DNA of 49,832 bases, from NCBI GenBank assembly GCA_036676175.1, contig JAKFDL010000016.1, positions 1-49,832 of the forward strand, given 5' to 3'. Source of the DNA: Methylotenera_A sp036676175 (GTDB lineage Bacteria; Pseudomonadota; Gammaproteobacteria; Burkholderiales; Methylophilaceae). Under the pieces are notes generated by a model. That model was not told the origin of the DNA, made no database searches, and saw nothing but the letters and a program-made list of their open reading frames with translations. Below are positions 33,235 through 41,384 of this stretch, piece by piece. Made by a program: the position numbers and the translations under genes. How positions within the stretch are numbered: the first letter of the stretch is position 1; every line of letters starts with the position of its first letter.

Positions 33235-33510
33235 TTAATTTATAGCTTTTTGCATGGTGCTAAACACGCCGGTGCTATTGGTTTTTTTAGCTATATTTTT
33301 ATTGCTAGCAGTGCTGGTTACTGAAGGCTTTGCTGCAGCTGCAGGCGCTACTTTCGTTACTTTGGTTTTATCTACATATTCTGAGTGCATATGCGGTGCT
33401 GAATTGACTAGTTCTTGATTAACACAAGTGCCCATGACGCTTTTACACTCGGCAAAGGCTTGGCTTGCAAACAAGCTGGTGAATAAAACGGCTGATACGA
33501 TGGCTTTCAA
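33235..33510 (-). CDS. small secreted protein of unknown function
   Basis: A 91-residue protein with a clear signal peptide (MKAIVSAVLFTSLFASQAFA, cleavage after AFA about residue 20). The mature part has ECKSVMGTCVNQELVNSAPH, a pair of cysteines that may form a disulfide, then a Lys/Ala/Thr-rich tail. I do not recognise a family. The start is TTG 33510 with a GGAG ribosome site 7 bases upstream. It is convergent with kdsB, sharing the terminator at 33191-33222. Confidence 0.65.
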   Translation of the reverse strand: MKAIVSAVLFTSLFASQAFAECKSVMGTCVNQELVNSAPHMHSEYVDKTKVTKVAPAAAAKPSVTSTASNKNIAKKTNSTGVFSTMQKAIN

Positions 33511-33557
33511 TCTGATGCTCCAAAATAAAATAATGGTGGGAATTTTTGAAGCCGAAT

Positions 33558-33588
33558 TATTACATAAGCCAGCAGTTTATATGTAATA
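33558..33588. promoter_or_regulatory. 9-base perfect inverted repeat upstream of the small secreted protein
   Basis: TATTACATA (33558-33566) and TATGTAATA (33580-33588) flank a 13-base centre in the AT-rich 127-base gap. The arm spacing places the centres about two helical turns apart, which would suit a dimeric regulator, but no regulator is known. It could equally be a weak hairpin after the DUF486 gene. Confidence 0.4.
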
Positions 33589-33637
33589 TTTTGTTAATAA
33601 ACTATATTAAGTTGTATTAATATATCTAATGGTTATA

Positions 33638-33988
33638 TTAGGTATGGGTTGAACGAAATATAAAGTAAACGGCACCAAACAAACACAAGCCAGCCCATAA
33701 AAAATCCAGCTTTAACGGTTGGTGCATGTAAAACACTGCAAATGGCACAAACACACTCAGCGTAATCACTTCTTGCAGCATCTTAAGTTGTCCTAGTGAC
33801 AACACGGTGAATCCCATGCGATTAGCAGGTACTTGAAACATATATTCTATTGATGCAATACCCCAACTTACCAATGCGGCAATAATCCAGGGTTTGTTGT
33901 TAAGGTTTTTAAGATGTGCATACCAAGCGAACGTCATGAATGCGTTCGAAATAGTAAGGAGGATAATGGTCTTAAGGAGGGTCGGCAT
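33638..33988 (-). CDS. DUF486 family small membrane protein
   Basis: A 116-residue protein with four hydrophobic segments. It has the DUF486 blocks NAFMTFAWYAHL, ALVSWGIASIEYMFQVPANR, GFTVLSLGQLKMLQEVITLS and FAVFYMHQPLKLDFLWAGLCL. The fold resembles small multidrug-resistance type exporters in its four-helix layout, but no transport activity is known. It lies between the 76-residue gene and the small secreted protein on the same strand. Confidence 0.9.
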   Translation of the reverse strand: MPTLLKTIILLTISNAFMTFAWYAHLKNLNNKPWIIAALVSWGIASIEYMFQVPANRMGFTVLSLGQLKMLQEVITLSVFVPFAVFYMHQPLKLDFLWAGLCLFGAVYFIFRSTHT

Positions 33989-34003
33989 AATAAGTTGTGT
34001 GTT

Positions 34004-34234
34004 TTACGCCGATTTGCAGTTTGGGAATAAAAAAGAAAACTCTTCTATTAAAACCCATCCACGGGATATAGCTAAGTTAGATGCCTCAACACAATATTCT
34101 AGAAAATCCTCATCTTTGCCCCAATCACAATTTTGAAAATCATCTATACTAATTTCAGATTCACAATCCTTACATTGAAAGCCAAAAACCAAATGAGCGT
34201 TTGCATGCCTAGGATCGGTACTGTTAAATTGCAT
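34004..34234 (-). CDS. small hypothetical protein
   Basis: A 76-residue acidic open frame with no signal peptide. It contains a CKDCESE cysteine pair and a second set of cysteines (FQNCDW, EYCVEA, FPNCKSA), which could bind a metal. I do not recognise a family. There is no clear ribosome site before ATG 34234. It lies between glnB and the DUF486 gene on the same strand, and its composition is coding-like, so it is listed with caution. Confidence 0.5.
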   Translation of the reverse strand: MQFNSTDPRHANAHLVFGFQCKDCESEISIDDFQNCDWGKDEDFLEYCVEASNLAISRGWVLIEEFSFLFPNCKSA

Positions 34235-34275
34235 ACGTTAATATAAGCATTAATAACAAGGGGCTAGAACCACAA

Positions 34276-34614
34276 TTAAACAGCAGCTTCGCCAGTTTCG
34301 CCTGTTCTAATTCGAATGACTTGTTCTATCGCACTGACAAAAATCTTGCCATCGCCAATTTTTCCGGTATGCGCAGCTTTAATAATGGCTTCCATGCTGG
34401 CTTCAACCAGATCGTCGCCTACCACTAACTCAAGCTTGATTTTCGGTAAAAAATCCACCACGTATTCAGCACCGCGGTAAAGCTCGGTATGACCTTTTTG
34501 ACGGCCAAAGCCTTTTACTTCAGTGACAGTGAGGCCATTAACGCCAATTTCAGATAATGCTTCGCGTACTTCGTCTAGTTTGAATGGTTTAATCACTGCT
34601 TCAATTTTTTTCAT
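34276..34614 (-). CDS. glnB: nitrogen regulatory protein P-II
   Basis: A 112-residue P-II signal protein that senses 2-oxoglutarate and ATP/ADP and controls glutamine synthetase modification and NtrB. The T-loop with the uridylylated Tyr is GRQKGHTELYRGAEYVVDFL, and the C-terminal signature TGKIGDGKIFVSAIEQVIRI binds nucleotide. A GGGGGAA ribosome site precedes ATG 34614. It is the last gene of the sucC-sucD-ankyrin-nadE-glnB run, 36 bases after nadE. glnB versus glnK cannot be settled from sequence alone; no amtB is adjacent, which favours glnB. Confidence 0.95.
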   Translation of the reverse strand: MKKIEAVIKPFKLDEVREALSEIGVNGLTVTEVKGFGRQKGHTELYRGAEYVVDFLPKIKLELVVGDDLVEASMEAIIKAAHTGKIGDGKIFVSAIEQVIRIRTGETGEAAV

Positions 34615-34650
34615 GCCAGTTCCCCCGTCTTTTAAGGCTAAATTATTAAG

Positions 34651-36249
34651 TTAAAACTTTAATTTACATGTTATCGGATAACGTCTATCTTTGCCAAATC
34701 CTCTTTGCGTAATTCTAACCCCAACTGGCGCCTGGCGGCGCTTATATTCGTTACGGTCGATTAAATTTGTCACACGGCTTACATCTTGTTCTGAATAGCC
34801 CTTGGCTATAATTGCAGGGCGACTTAAATCATCCTCCACATAAGCCTGCATAATCGCATCTAAAATATCGTAAGGCGGCAGACTGTCTTGGTCGGTTTGG
34901 TTGGCGCGTAACTCGGCACTAGGTGCGCGGGTGATAATACGTTCAGGAATCACTATTGACAGGCTATTGCGGTATTGTGCCAGTTTGTACACCAGCGTTT
35001 TAGGCACGTCTTTTAATAAGGAGAAGCCCCCCGCCATGTCGCCATAGAGCGTACTGTAACCTACTGCCATTTCGGATTTATTGCCTGTCGTCAGCACAAT
35101 GCTGCCAAATTTGTTACTGAGTGCCATCAGCAGCATACCGCGAATACGCGCCTGCAAATTTTCTTCGGCAGCGTCAAATGGCAAATCGCCGAATTCCGAT
35201 GCTAATGTGTTGCGGAATAAATCGAACAGATCTTTAATGGGTAATTGGCTGTATTTCACGCCGACCAGATTGGCCATTTCTACGGCATCATCCACGCTCA
35301 TGCTGGCGGTAAATTCAGATGACATCATCACCACTTTAACGCGTGAGGCACCAAGTGCATCTACTGCGATGGCTAATGTCAGTGCAGAATCAATACCACC
35401 TGACAGCCCCAGCACAACACTGGGGAAAGCATTTTTATTGACATAGTCTGCAAGCCCCAATTTAAGTGCATGATAAACCGCAGCTTCAAGGCTCAGTTTA
35501 GGCGATATTGCAACTTTAACTGGCTGATGATTGACCACTTCAACGTAACTTAAGGTCTCTGTAAAGCTGGGCAATTGTTGTGTCAGCTTGCCGGTGCTGT
35601 CTAACACAAACGATGCACCATCAAACACCAGTTCATCCTGACCACCCACTAAATTCGCGTAAATAATTGGCAGTCCAGTTTCATTTGCGCGCTCGGCTAT
35701 TACTTCATAGCGTGTTTCTAGCTTGTCCATGTGGTAGGGTGAGGCGTTGAGCGAAAGCAGGAATTCTGCGCCGGCTTGCTTGGCACGCATCGCAGGCTCG
35801 GCTTCCCAGCCATCGGCACAAATCATCACGCCAAATTGGGTACCATTGTGAGTAAAAAGTAGCGGCTTATCACCTGCTGAAAAATAACGTTCTTCGTCAA
35901 ACACGCTGTAATTAGGCAGACATTGTTTATAGTATGTCGCAAGAATCTTGCCATTCTCAATCACGCTGGCGGCGTTGAAGAGTTTGCCGTTATCGATATG
36001 CGGGTGACCTATGAGTAGGGTGATTCCCGACACCTGGCTTGCAAGTCTTATTAACTCTAACCTGCATGCATGCTTAAAATCGTCGCGAAATAACAAGTCC
36101 TCTGGCGGGTAACCACATAAAGCCAGCTCAGGTGTGATCACTAGGCTGGCACCACCCAGTTTGGCGCGATTGGTGAAGTCTAGAATTTTGTTGGCGTTGC
36201 CAGCGATATCGCCAACCATCGTATTGATTTGGGCAATGGCAATTTTCAC
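34651..36249 (-). CDS. nadE: glutamine-dependent NAD+ synthetase
   Basis: NadE amidates nicotinate adenine dinucleotide to NAD, taking ammonia from glutamine. The 532-residue protein has an N-terminal nitrilase-type glutaminase (about 1-250) with the triad Glu in TPELALCGYPPEDLL, Lys in YYKQCLPNYSVFDEERYF and Cys in FGVMICADGWE. The C-terminal synthetase (about 270-532) has the PP-loop VLGLSGGIDSALT, TGNKSEMAVGYSTLYGDMAG and APSAELRANQTDQDSLP. The start is GTG 36249 with GGAAA upstream. It follows the ankyrin gene by 30 bases. Confidence 0.96.
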   Translation of the reverse strand: MKIAIAQINTMVGDIAGNANKILDFTNRAKLGGASLVITPELALCGYPPEDLLFRDDFKHACRLELIRLASQVSGITLLIGHPHIDNGKLFNAASVIENGKILATYYKQCLPNYSVFDEERYFSAGDKPLLFTHNGTQFGVMICADGWEAEPAMRAKQAGAEFLLSLNASPYHMDKLETRYEVIAERANETGLPIIYANLVGGQDELVFDGASFVLDSTGKLTQQLPSFTETLSYVEVVNHQPVKVAISPKLSLEAAVYHALKLGLADYVNKNAFPSVVLGLSGGIDSALTLAIAVDALGASRVKVVMMSSEFTASMSVDDAVEMANLVGVKYSQLPIKDLFDLFRNTLASEFGDLPFDAAEENLQARIRGMLLMALSNKFGSIVLTTGNKSEMAVGYSTLYGDMAGGFSLLKDVPKTLVYKLAQYRNSLSIVIPERIITRAPSAELRANQTDQDSLPPYDILDAIMQAYVEDDLSRPAIIAKGYSEQDVSRVTNLIDRNEYKRRQAPVGVRITQRGFGKDRRYPITCKLKF

Positions 36250-36279
36250 TGTGCGATTTCCATTACTTCATGGTCAGTA

Positions 36280-37230
36280 TTAATATTTGCCGCCTGCATC
36301 TTTGATGAGTTTCACAATTTTCGGCTCACCTTTTTTAAGTGCATACACATAAGCAGTCAGGCCGTATTTATCGCGAGCTTTTACATCCGCCTTGTATTCT
36401 AGCAATAATTTCACCATCTCTTCGGAGCCTGTATCAACCGCTAACTGCAATAAGGGGGTGCCTTCCGAGTCTTCGTGGTCAACATCCGCTTTGTTAGCCA
36501 ATAGCGTTTTTGCCACTTCTACCTGCGCTTTTTTCACCGCCCAAGTCAGTGCAGTCCAGCGTGACTGGTCTTGCTCATCTACCTTAGAACCGTGGCTTAG
36601 CATATACGCCACGACTGGCGCATGACCTTCGCGTGCGGCATACATAAGGGCGGTAGCGCCCAGCCTGTCATGGGCATTGGCTTGAGCGCCTTGTGCCATC
36701 AGCGCGGTAACGGTGGCTACATCGCCACTTTTGGCAGCGTACATCAGCGGCGTTTTGCCGTCATCACTCTTGACATTGGCGTCCACACCTTTTTTGATCA
36801 TTAGATTCACAATTTCACTGAAACCAGAAGTAGATGCCATACCAAAAGCACTCCAGCCACTTTCATCGCGAATTTTGGGGTCAGCCCCATTGTCTAACAA
36901 GACTTTTACCGTTTCAATATGGTTTTTCTTAGTGGCGAACATAATCGGTGTCCAGCCGCCGTTGTCTTTAGCATTGACTTGCGCGCCTTTACTAATCAAT
37001 AAACTAGCGACTTCTGCGCGATTTTTACGTGCGGCGTACATCAATGCCGTAATGCCATTTTCATCTTTGGTTTCTACATTAGCACCGCTTTCCAGCATGG
37101 CTTTTACCGTCGGCAAGTCGCCTTTAGATGCCGCGGTGAGCAGGTAGGCAATGTCCGCAGCGAAGCTGGATTGCACAAAACCAAGCTGCACATTTGCTAA
37201 TAAGAGTAAAATTAGAATAAATTTTTTCAA
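36280..37230 (-). CDS. secreted ankyrin-repeat protein
   Basis: A 316-residue protein with a signal peptide (LLKKFILILLLLANVQLGFV then QSSFAADI, cleavage near AFA/AD) and about eight ankyrin repeats, each with the G-x-TALMYAARKG or G-x-TPLMYAAKSG pattern. It is therefore probably a periplasmic protein-binding scaffold; the partner is unknown. The frame remains open upstream inside sucD, but the coding pattern and TTG 37230, with AAAGG 7 bases ahead, mark the start. It lies 16 bases after sucD and 30 bases before nadE. Confidence 0.88.
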   Translation of the reverse strand: MKKFILILLLLANVQLGFVQSSFAADIAYLLTAASKGDLPTVKAMLESGANVETKDENGITALMYAARKNRAEVASLLISKGAQVNAKDNGGWTPIMFATKKNHIETVKVLLDNGADPKIRDESGWSAFGMASTSGFSEIVNLMIKKGVDANVKSDDGKTPLMYAAKSGDVATVTALMAQGAQANAHDRLGATALMYAAREGHAPVVAYMLSHGSKVDEQDQSRWTALTWAVKKAQVEVAKTLLANKADVDHEDSEGTPLLQLAVDTGSEEMVKLLLEYKADVKARDKYGLTAYVYALKKGEPKIVKLIKDAGGKY

Positions 37231-37246
37231 CAGTTTGCCTTTATTT

Positions 37247-38128
37247 TCAATGGCTTTTAAGTTTAATCGCTTGCAACACTGCCTGACCCAAACTGGCCGG
37301 TGAATTGGCCACCACACAGCCCGCAAGTGATAACGCCTTGATTTTATCACTGGCATGACCACTGCCACCCGAGATAATCGCCCCGGCATGCCCCATGCGC
37401 TTGCCAGCTGGCGCAGTCAGGCCTGCAATGTAGGCGGCTACAGGTTTGCTCACATGATGCTTAATGTAATCTGCCGCCGCTTCTTCATCGTTGCCACCAA
37501 TCTCACCCACCATGATGATTGCCTCGGTTTCTGGGTCTGCTTCAAACATCTCCAGGCAATCAATGAAGTTAAGGCCTTTAATCGGGTCGCCACCAATACC
37601 TACACAAGTCGTTTGACCTAAACCCAACGCAGTAGTTTGGTGTACGGCTTCATATGTGAGTGTGCCTGAACGCGATACTACACCGACCATACCACGTAGA
37701 TGAATGCTGCCAGGCATAATGCCAATTTTGCATTCACCTGGTGTAATAATACCAGGGCAATTGGGGCCGATCAGCTTAGTGCCGTTGGCTTTAATTGCTG
37801 CTTTTACGTTAAGCATATCCAATACCGGAATGCCTTCGGTAATGCATACAATCAATGCAATGCCTGCATCAGCTGCTTCTAAAATAGAATCGGCAGCATA
37901 GGCGGGCGGTACATAAATCACACTCGCATTGGCCTGGGTATCCCGCACTGCATCGCGTACCGTATTAAATACTGGTAAGTTTAAATGCTGTTGACCGCCT
38001 TTGCCAGGCGTTACGCCACCCACCATTTTTGTACCGTAAGCCAATGCTTGTTCACTATGAAAAGTGCCTTGCTTGCCAGTGAAGCCTTGGCAGATAACAC
38101 GGGTATTTTTATCTACTAAAATGGCCAT
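37247..38128 (-). CDS. sucD: succinyl-CoA synthetase alpha subunit
   Basis: The alpha subunit carries the CoA-binding site and the phosphohistidine of the TCA cycle enzyme that makes ATP from succinyl-CoA. The 293-residue protein shows VICQGFTGKQGTFHSEQALA, GVTPGKGG, LIGPNCPGIITPGE and GIMPG, plus VSRSGTLTYEA. The phosphorylated His is in MGHAGAIISGGSG. Its start overlaps the sucC stop by one base, so the two subunits are coupled. Confidence 0.97.
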   Translation of the reverse strand: MAILVDKNTRVICQGFTGKQGTFHSEQALAYGTKMVGGVTPGKGGQQHLNLPVFNTVRDAVRDTQANASVIYVPPAYAADSILEAADAGIALIVCITEGIPVLDMLNVKAAIKANGTKLIGPNCPGIITPGECKIGIMPGSIHLRGMVGVVSRSGTLTYEAVHQTTALGLGQTTCVGIGGDPIKGLNFIDCLEMFEADPETEAIIMVGEIGGNDEEAAADYIKHHVSKPVAAYIAGLTAPAGKRMGHAGAIISGGSGHASDKIKALSLAGCVVANSPASLGQAVLQAIKLKSH

Positions 38129-39288
38129 TATTGTGTCGCCTTTACTGCTTGCTTGGCCGCATCTGTTAAATTTTCTGCCGAGATAATGTTTAATCCGCTG
38201 TCACGCAACATCTGTTTGCCCAAATCCACATTGGTACCTTCTAAACGCACGATAACAGGAATGGTCATACCCACTTCTTTCACTGCAGTAATAATGCCCT
38301 CGGCAATAATATCGCAGCGCATAATACCGCCAAAAATATTCACCAGTATGGCTTTTACGTTGTCATCGGCCAAAATAATCTTAAACGCTTTGGTGACGGT
38401 TTCGGCAGTAGCGCCGCCACCCACATCCAAGAAATTGGCAGGCGCACCGCCGTGCAGTTTAATTAAATCCATGGTCGCCATTGCTAAACCTGCTCCATTG
38501 ACCATGCAGCCGATGTTGCCGTTAAGCGCAATGTAATTGATACCAGCCGCGTGTGCCGCCGCTTCTTTGGCGTCTTCCTGGCTTAAATCGCGTAGTTCGC
38601 TTAAAGCTTTATGCCGGTAAAGTGCGTTGTCATCTACGCTCATCTTGCAATCCAGCGCAACTAATTTGCCATCGTTTGTTACAACCAAGGGATTGATTTC
38701 CAGTAATGACAAATCATTTTCTTTAAATAATTTATATAGGCCTTTAAGTAGTTTGGTAAATGCGGCAATTTGCTCACCACTTAAATCTAGTGCAAACGCT
38801 AGATTACGTGCTTGGAAATCGACCAAACCATTCAACGGATCACATACCTCTTGCAGGATTTGTTCTGGATGATTGGCCGCAATTTCTTCAATGTCCATGC
38901 CACCGGCGCTGGACGCTACCACTACTACGCGCTCATGCGCTCTATCCACCAACATGGATAAATACAGCTCGCGTGCAATCGGCAGCGTTTCTTCTATCAG
39001 CACTTGGCTTACCAGTTGGCCATCAGGTGCGTTTTGGTAGGTGACTAAAGTGTTACCCAATAGTTTTTTTGCGTAAGCTTCAACCTCGGCTAGCGAATTC
39101 AGCAATTTCACACCGCCTGCTTTGCCGCGTCCACCGGCGTGGATTTGCGCTTTCACTACATATTGTTGGCTATTGATGTTTTTTGCAGCGGCCATTGCGC
39201 TAGCTGCATCGCCAGCAACCTCGCCAACAGGCGTTGCCACGCCATATTGCTTTAATAGATTTTTGGCTTGATATTCGTGTAAATTCAT
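38128..39288 (-). CDS. sucC: succinyl-CoA synthetase beta subunit
   Basis: The beta subunit has the ATP-grasp nucleotide site and joins SucD. The 386-residue protein begins MNLHEYQAKNLLKQYGVATP and has VVKAQIHAGGRGKAGGVKL, DLSLLEINPLVVTNDGKLVALDCK, GCMVNGAGLAMATMDLIKLHGG and FLDVGGGATAETV. It heads the run sucC-sucD-ankyrin-nadE-glnB. The upstream 253-base gap carries hairpins and presumably its promoter, but I found no convincing -35/-10 pair. No sucAB gene is nearby. Confidence 0.97.
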   Translation of the reverse strand: MNLHEYQAKNLLKQYGVATPVGEVAGDAASAMAAAKNINSQQYVVKAQIHAGGRGKAGGVKLLNSLAEVEAYAKKLLGNTLVTYQNAPDGQLVSQVLIEETLPIARELYLSMLVDRAHERVVVVASSAGGMDIEEIAANHPEQILQEVCDPLNGLVDFQARNLAFALDLSGEQIAAFTKLLKGLYKLFKENDLSLLEINPLVVTNDGKLVALDCKMSVDDNALYRHKALSELRDLSQEDAKEAAAHAAGINYIALNGNIGCMVNGAGLAMATMDLIKLHGGAPANFLDVGGGATAETVTKAFKIILADDNVKAILVNIFGGIMRCDIIAEGIITAVKEVGMTIPVIVRLEGTNVDLGKQMLRDSGLNIISAENLTDAAKQAVKATQ

Positions 39289-39367
39289 TTTTAGAGTGGG
39301 ATTTAAGACAGATTTTATTTAAGTTATATTTAACATCTGATATTTTCGCGCAAAAGCGCTATTGAAG

Positions 39368-39423
39368 CTAGCAAAACCAAATAAAGCACGATTTGTTTGC
39401 TAGGTTGCTGAATGATGCAGCAA
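39368..39423. other. clustered inverted repeats in the sucC upstream gap
   Basis: CTAGCAAA (39368-39375) pairs with TTTGCTAG (39396-39403), an 8-base perfect arm with a 20-base centre. Directly after it TTGCTG (39405-39410) pairs with CAGCAA (39418-39423), loop 7. Together with the element at 39462-39502 they make most of the 39289-39541 gap potentially structured. Confidence 0.45.
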
Positions 39424-39461
39424 GCTTAAAAGCTTAATCATTATTTACAATCATTAAAGCC

Positions 39462-39502
39462 GATGCCCTGTAAACCTGATTTATATTGGCTTGCAGAGCA
39501 TC
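39462..39502. repeat. intergenic hairpin element, copy 2
   Basis: GATGC (39462-39466) pairs with GCATC (39498-39502). Inside, CTGTAA pairs with TTGCAG (one G-T pair) and CC with GG, leaving an AT-rich loop. CGATGCCCTGTAA at its left edge is identical to copy 1 at 13472-13484. On the plus strand GCTTTTTC follows, giving a terminator-like tail; no plus-strand gene ends here. It sits just beyond the stop of the minus-strand membrane cytochrome. Confidence 0.65.
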
Positions 39503-39541
39503 GCTTTTTCACAGGCGATTAATCGGCTATCTTGAGCCAAT

Positions 39542-40372
39542 CTATTTATTTAAATCTTGCTCCCATGCGTTGCCATACACTTTACCGTTGCGCGATAAAA
39601 TGAACATTTGATACATACTGGTCACCCACATAAAAGTAGATGCCAAGCTATAGCCAATGCCGCCAATAATAGTGAACCAGGCAAAACCAGGGGAAAGTTT
39701 AGTCAACCACCAAGATAATATGTCGATGATTAAGAAACCAAATGGGAAAGCAATCGCCAGTATTTTCAATATTTTTGGTACGCCTACGGCAAAGCTGAAG
39801 ATAAAACCCATAAAGAAAAAGATGAAACTGATGCCAAATAAATGGATATGCGAAACGCGAGTCAGGTTCTGAATACTTTCGCCTTCGCCAGTAGCAGCCA
39901 CCACTTGTACTTCTTCAAAGTTATTAAAGTTGGGAATATTCGGCACTACGCTATGGCAAGACACGCAATTTTTGGCGAACACGTCTTTAAAATGCGCGTC
40001 CCAATCGGCCTTTGGCGCACCTTTACGTACCCATTGAATAATATCCGCGCGCGTTTCATCCGGTGCCATCGCCTTCATCGATCCATTGAGCATACTCTCT
40101 AATTTACTATGCGTGCGGTCACCGTAATAACTGTAGACGATATCGTTTTTAGATAGGCCAATTTTACCATCGGCCATGCCGTGGGTAAGCATGATTTGCA
40201 AGCCTGCCATGAGCAAGCCCACGCCAATCACCAATAGATAGCCAGCAAATAAGGCTTTGAGTGGTAAGGGTAAATTGGGTAAATTTAGCCAGCTTAAGTT
40301 TGCTGGTGCTGTTGTTGTAGCGGTTGTTTTTTTGTCAGTGGATTTGGTTGCAGGTTTTGGTGCGGCTTTCAT
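39542..40372 (-). CDS. membrane-bound c-type cytochrome-like protein, unknown function
   Basis: A 276-residue inner membrane protein. After a Lys/Thr/Ala-rich tail it has a first membrane helix (about 39-61), a roughly 110-residue periplasmic section, then three more helices (about 176-196, 201-222 and 229-252). The periplasmic section has one covalent heme motif, CVSCH (136-140), preceded by ETRADIIQWVRKGAPKADWD. SHIHLFGI at the start of the second helix supplies histidines that could ligate a further heme. I recognise no named enzyme. It is divergent from serB and stands alone, so its redox partners cannot be read from neighbours. Confidence 0.75.
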   Translation of the reverse strand: MKAAPKPATKSTDKKTTATTTAPANLSWLNLPNLPLPLKALFAGYLLVIGVGLLMAGLQIMLTHGMADGKIGLSKNDIVYSYYGDRTHSKLESMLNGSMKAMAPDETRADIIQWVRKGAPKADWDAHFKDVFAKNCVSCHSVVPNIPNFNNFEEVQVVAATGEGESIQNLTRVSHIHLFGISFIFFFMGFIFSFAVGVPKILKILAIAFPFGFLIIDILSWWLTKLSPGFAWFTIIGGIGYSLASTFMWVTSMYQMFILSRNGKVYGNAWEQDLNK

Positions 40373-40477
40373 GGTTTTCTTTCGATACGGAATGTAAAAA
40401 TCATAGCATTCAAAGATGAAATAACAAAGTCAGCAGTAATTTTATTTAGATAAATATTGCCATACACCACTGAGTGA

Positions 40478-40504
40478 TTGCCAATAACAGGCCAATGCTA
40501 TAAT
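40478..40504 (+). promoter_or_regulatory. extended -10 promoter candidate for serB
   Basis: TGCTATAAT at 40496-40504 matches an extended -10 (TGnTATAAT), with TTGCCA (40478-40483) 15 bases further upstream as a poor -35. It is 40 bases ahead of the serB ATG at 40544, which has AGG at 40536-40538. The 171-base gap 40373-40543 shows nothing else recognisable. Confidence 0.55.
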
Positions 40505-40543
40505 CAGGTTTTAGCCACACTCTTTTATTTTAAGTAGGTTTTT

Positions 40544-41383
40544 ATGCGTTTAGTCATTCAAGGCCGTGCCATTGGCATGGCGCATCTCACCCATATTCAC
40601 CGTCTCGTGGGCGGCAGCGCGCAATTTATGCAAATTGCCGAACACGCTTATTACCTGCCCACCAATTTAATAGATGTCACAGAAGTTAAAGCTTTTTGCG
40701 CAGCGCAAAGCATTGACTGCGCTTTGGTGCCCGATGCACAACGCTTAAATCAAATTGGCTTGTGTGTGATGGATATGGACTCGACCTTGATTAACATCGA
40801 ATGTATCGACGAAATTGCCGATATGATGAACTTGAAGCCACAGGTGTCAGCCATTACAGAAAGCGCAATGCGCGGTGAACTGGACTTTGCGGCTAGCCTG
40901 ACAAAACGTGTGGCCTTATTAAAAGGCTTAGATAAAATTGCGTTAAACCGTGTGATTGATGAACGCCTGCAGCCTAACCCTGGCGCGGTGGAATGGGTTG
41001 CTGCTTGTAAAGCGAATAACATTAAAACCATGGTGGTGTCTGGCGGGTTCACCTTATTTGCCAATCATGTAAAAGAATTGCTAGGGTTGGATTACGCGGT
41101 AGCGAATAAGCTGGAAATTGTAAATGGTAAGCTTACCGGGCAAGTGCTGGGCGATATTGTTGGTGCGGATCGTAAAGCTTTAGAGTTATTAAAGTTGCGT
41201 GAAACTTTGAGTTTAAGATTTGACCAGACGATTGCCGTCGGTGACGGTGCCAATGACCTGAAAATGATGAAAGTAGCTGGCTTGAGCGTAGCCTACCACG
41301 CAAAACCTATCGTACAACAACAAGCCACTTATGCCTTAAATTTTAACGGCTTAGATGGCATCATCAACTTACTTACCGCCTAA
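40544..41383 (+). CDS. serB: phosphoserine phosphatase
   Basis: SerB removes phosphate from phosphoserine in the last step of serine synthesis. The 279-residue HAD-family protein has motif I VMDMDSTLI (about 76-84), the cap region with IECIDEIAD and ESAMRGELDFAASLTKRVALLKG, motif II MVVSGGFTLFANHV, and motif III VAVGDGANDLKMMK-like IAVGDGANDLKMM. The N-terminal 70 residues form a shortened version of the regulatory region seen in longer SerB proteins. It converges on the DUF455 gene with 1 base between stops. Confidence 0.94.
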   Translation: MRLVIQGRAIGMAHLTHIHRLVGGSAQFMQIAEHAYYLPTNLIDVTEVKAFCAAQSIDCALVPDAQRLNQIGLCVMDMDSTLINIECIDEIADMMNLKPQVSAITESAMRGELDFAASLTKRVALLKGLDKIALNRVIDERLQPNPGAVEWVAACKANNIKTMVVSGGFTLFANHVKELLGLDYAVANKLEIVNGKLTGQVLGDIVGADRKALELLKLRETLSLRFDQTIAVGDGANDLKMMKVAGLSVAYHAKPIVQQQATYALNFNGLDGIINLLTA

Positions 41384-41384
41384 T

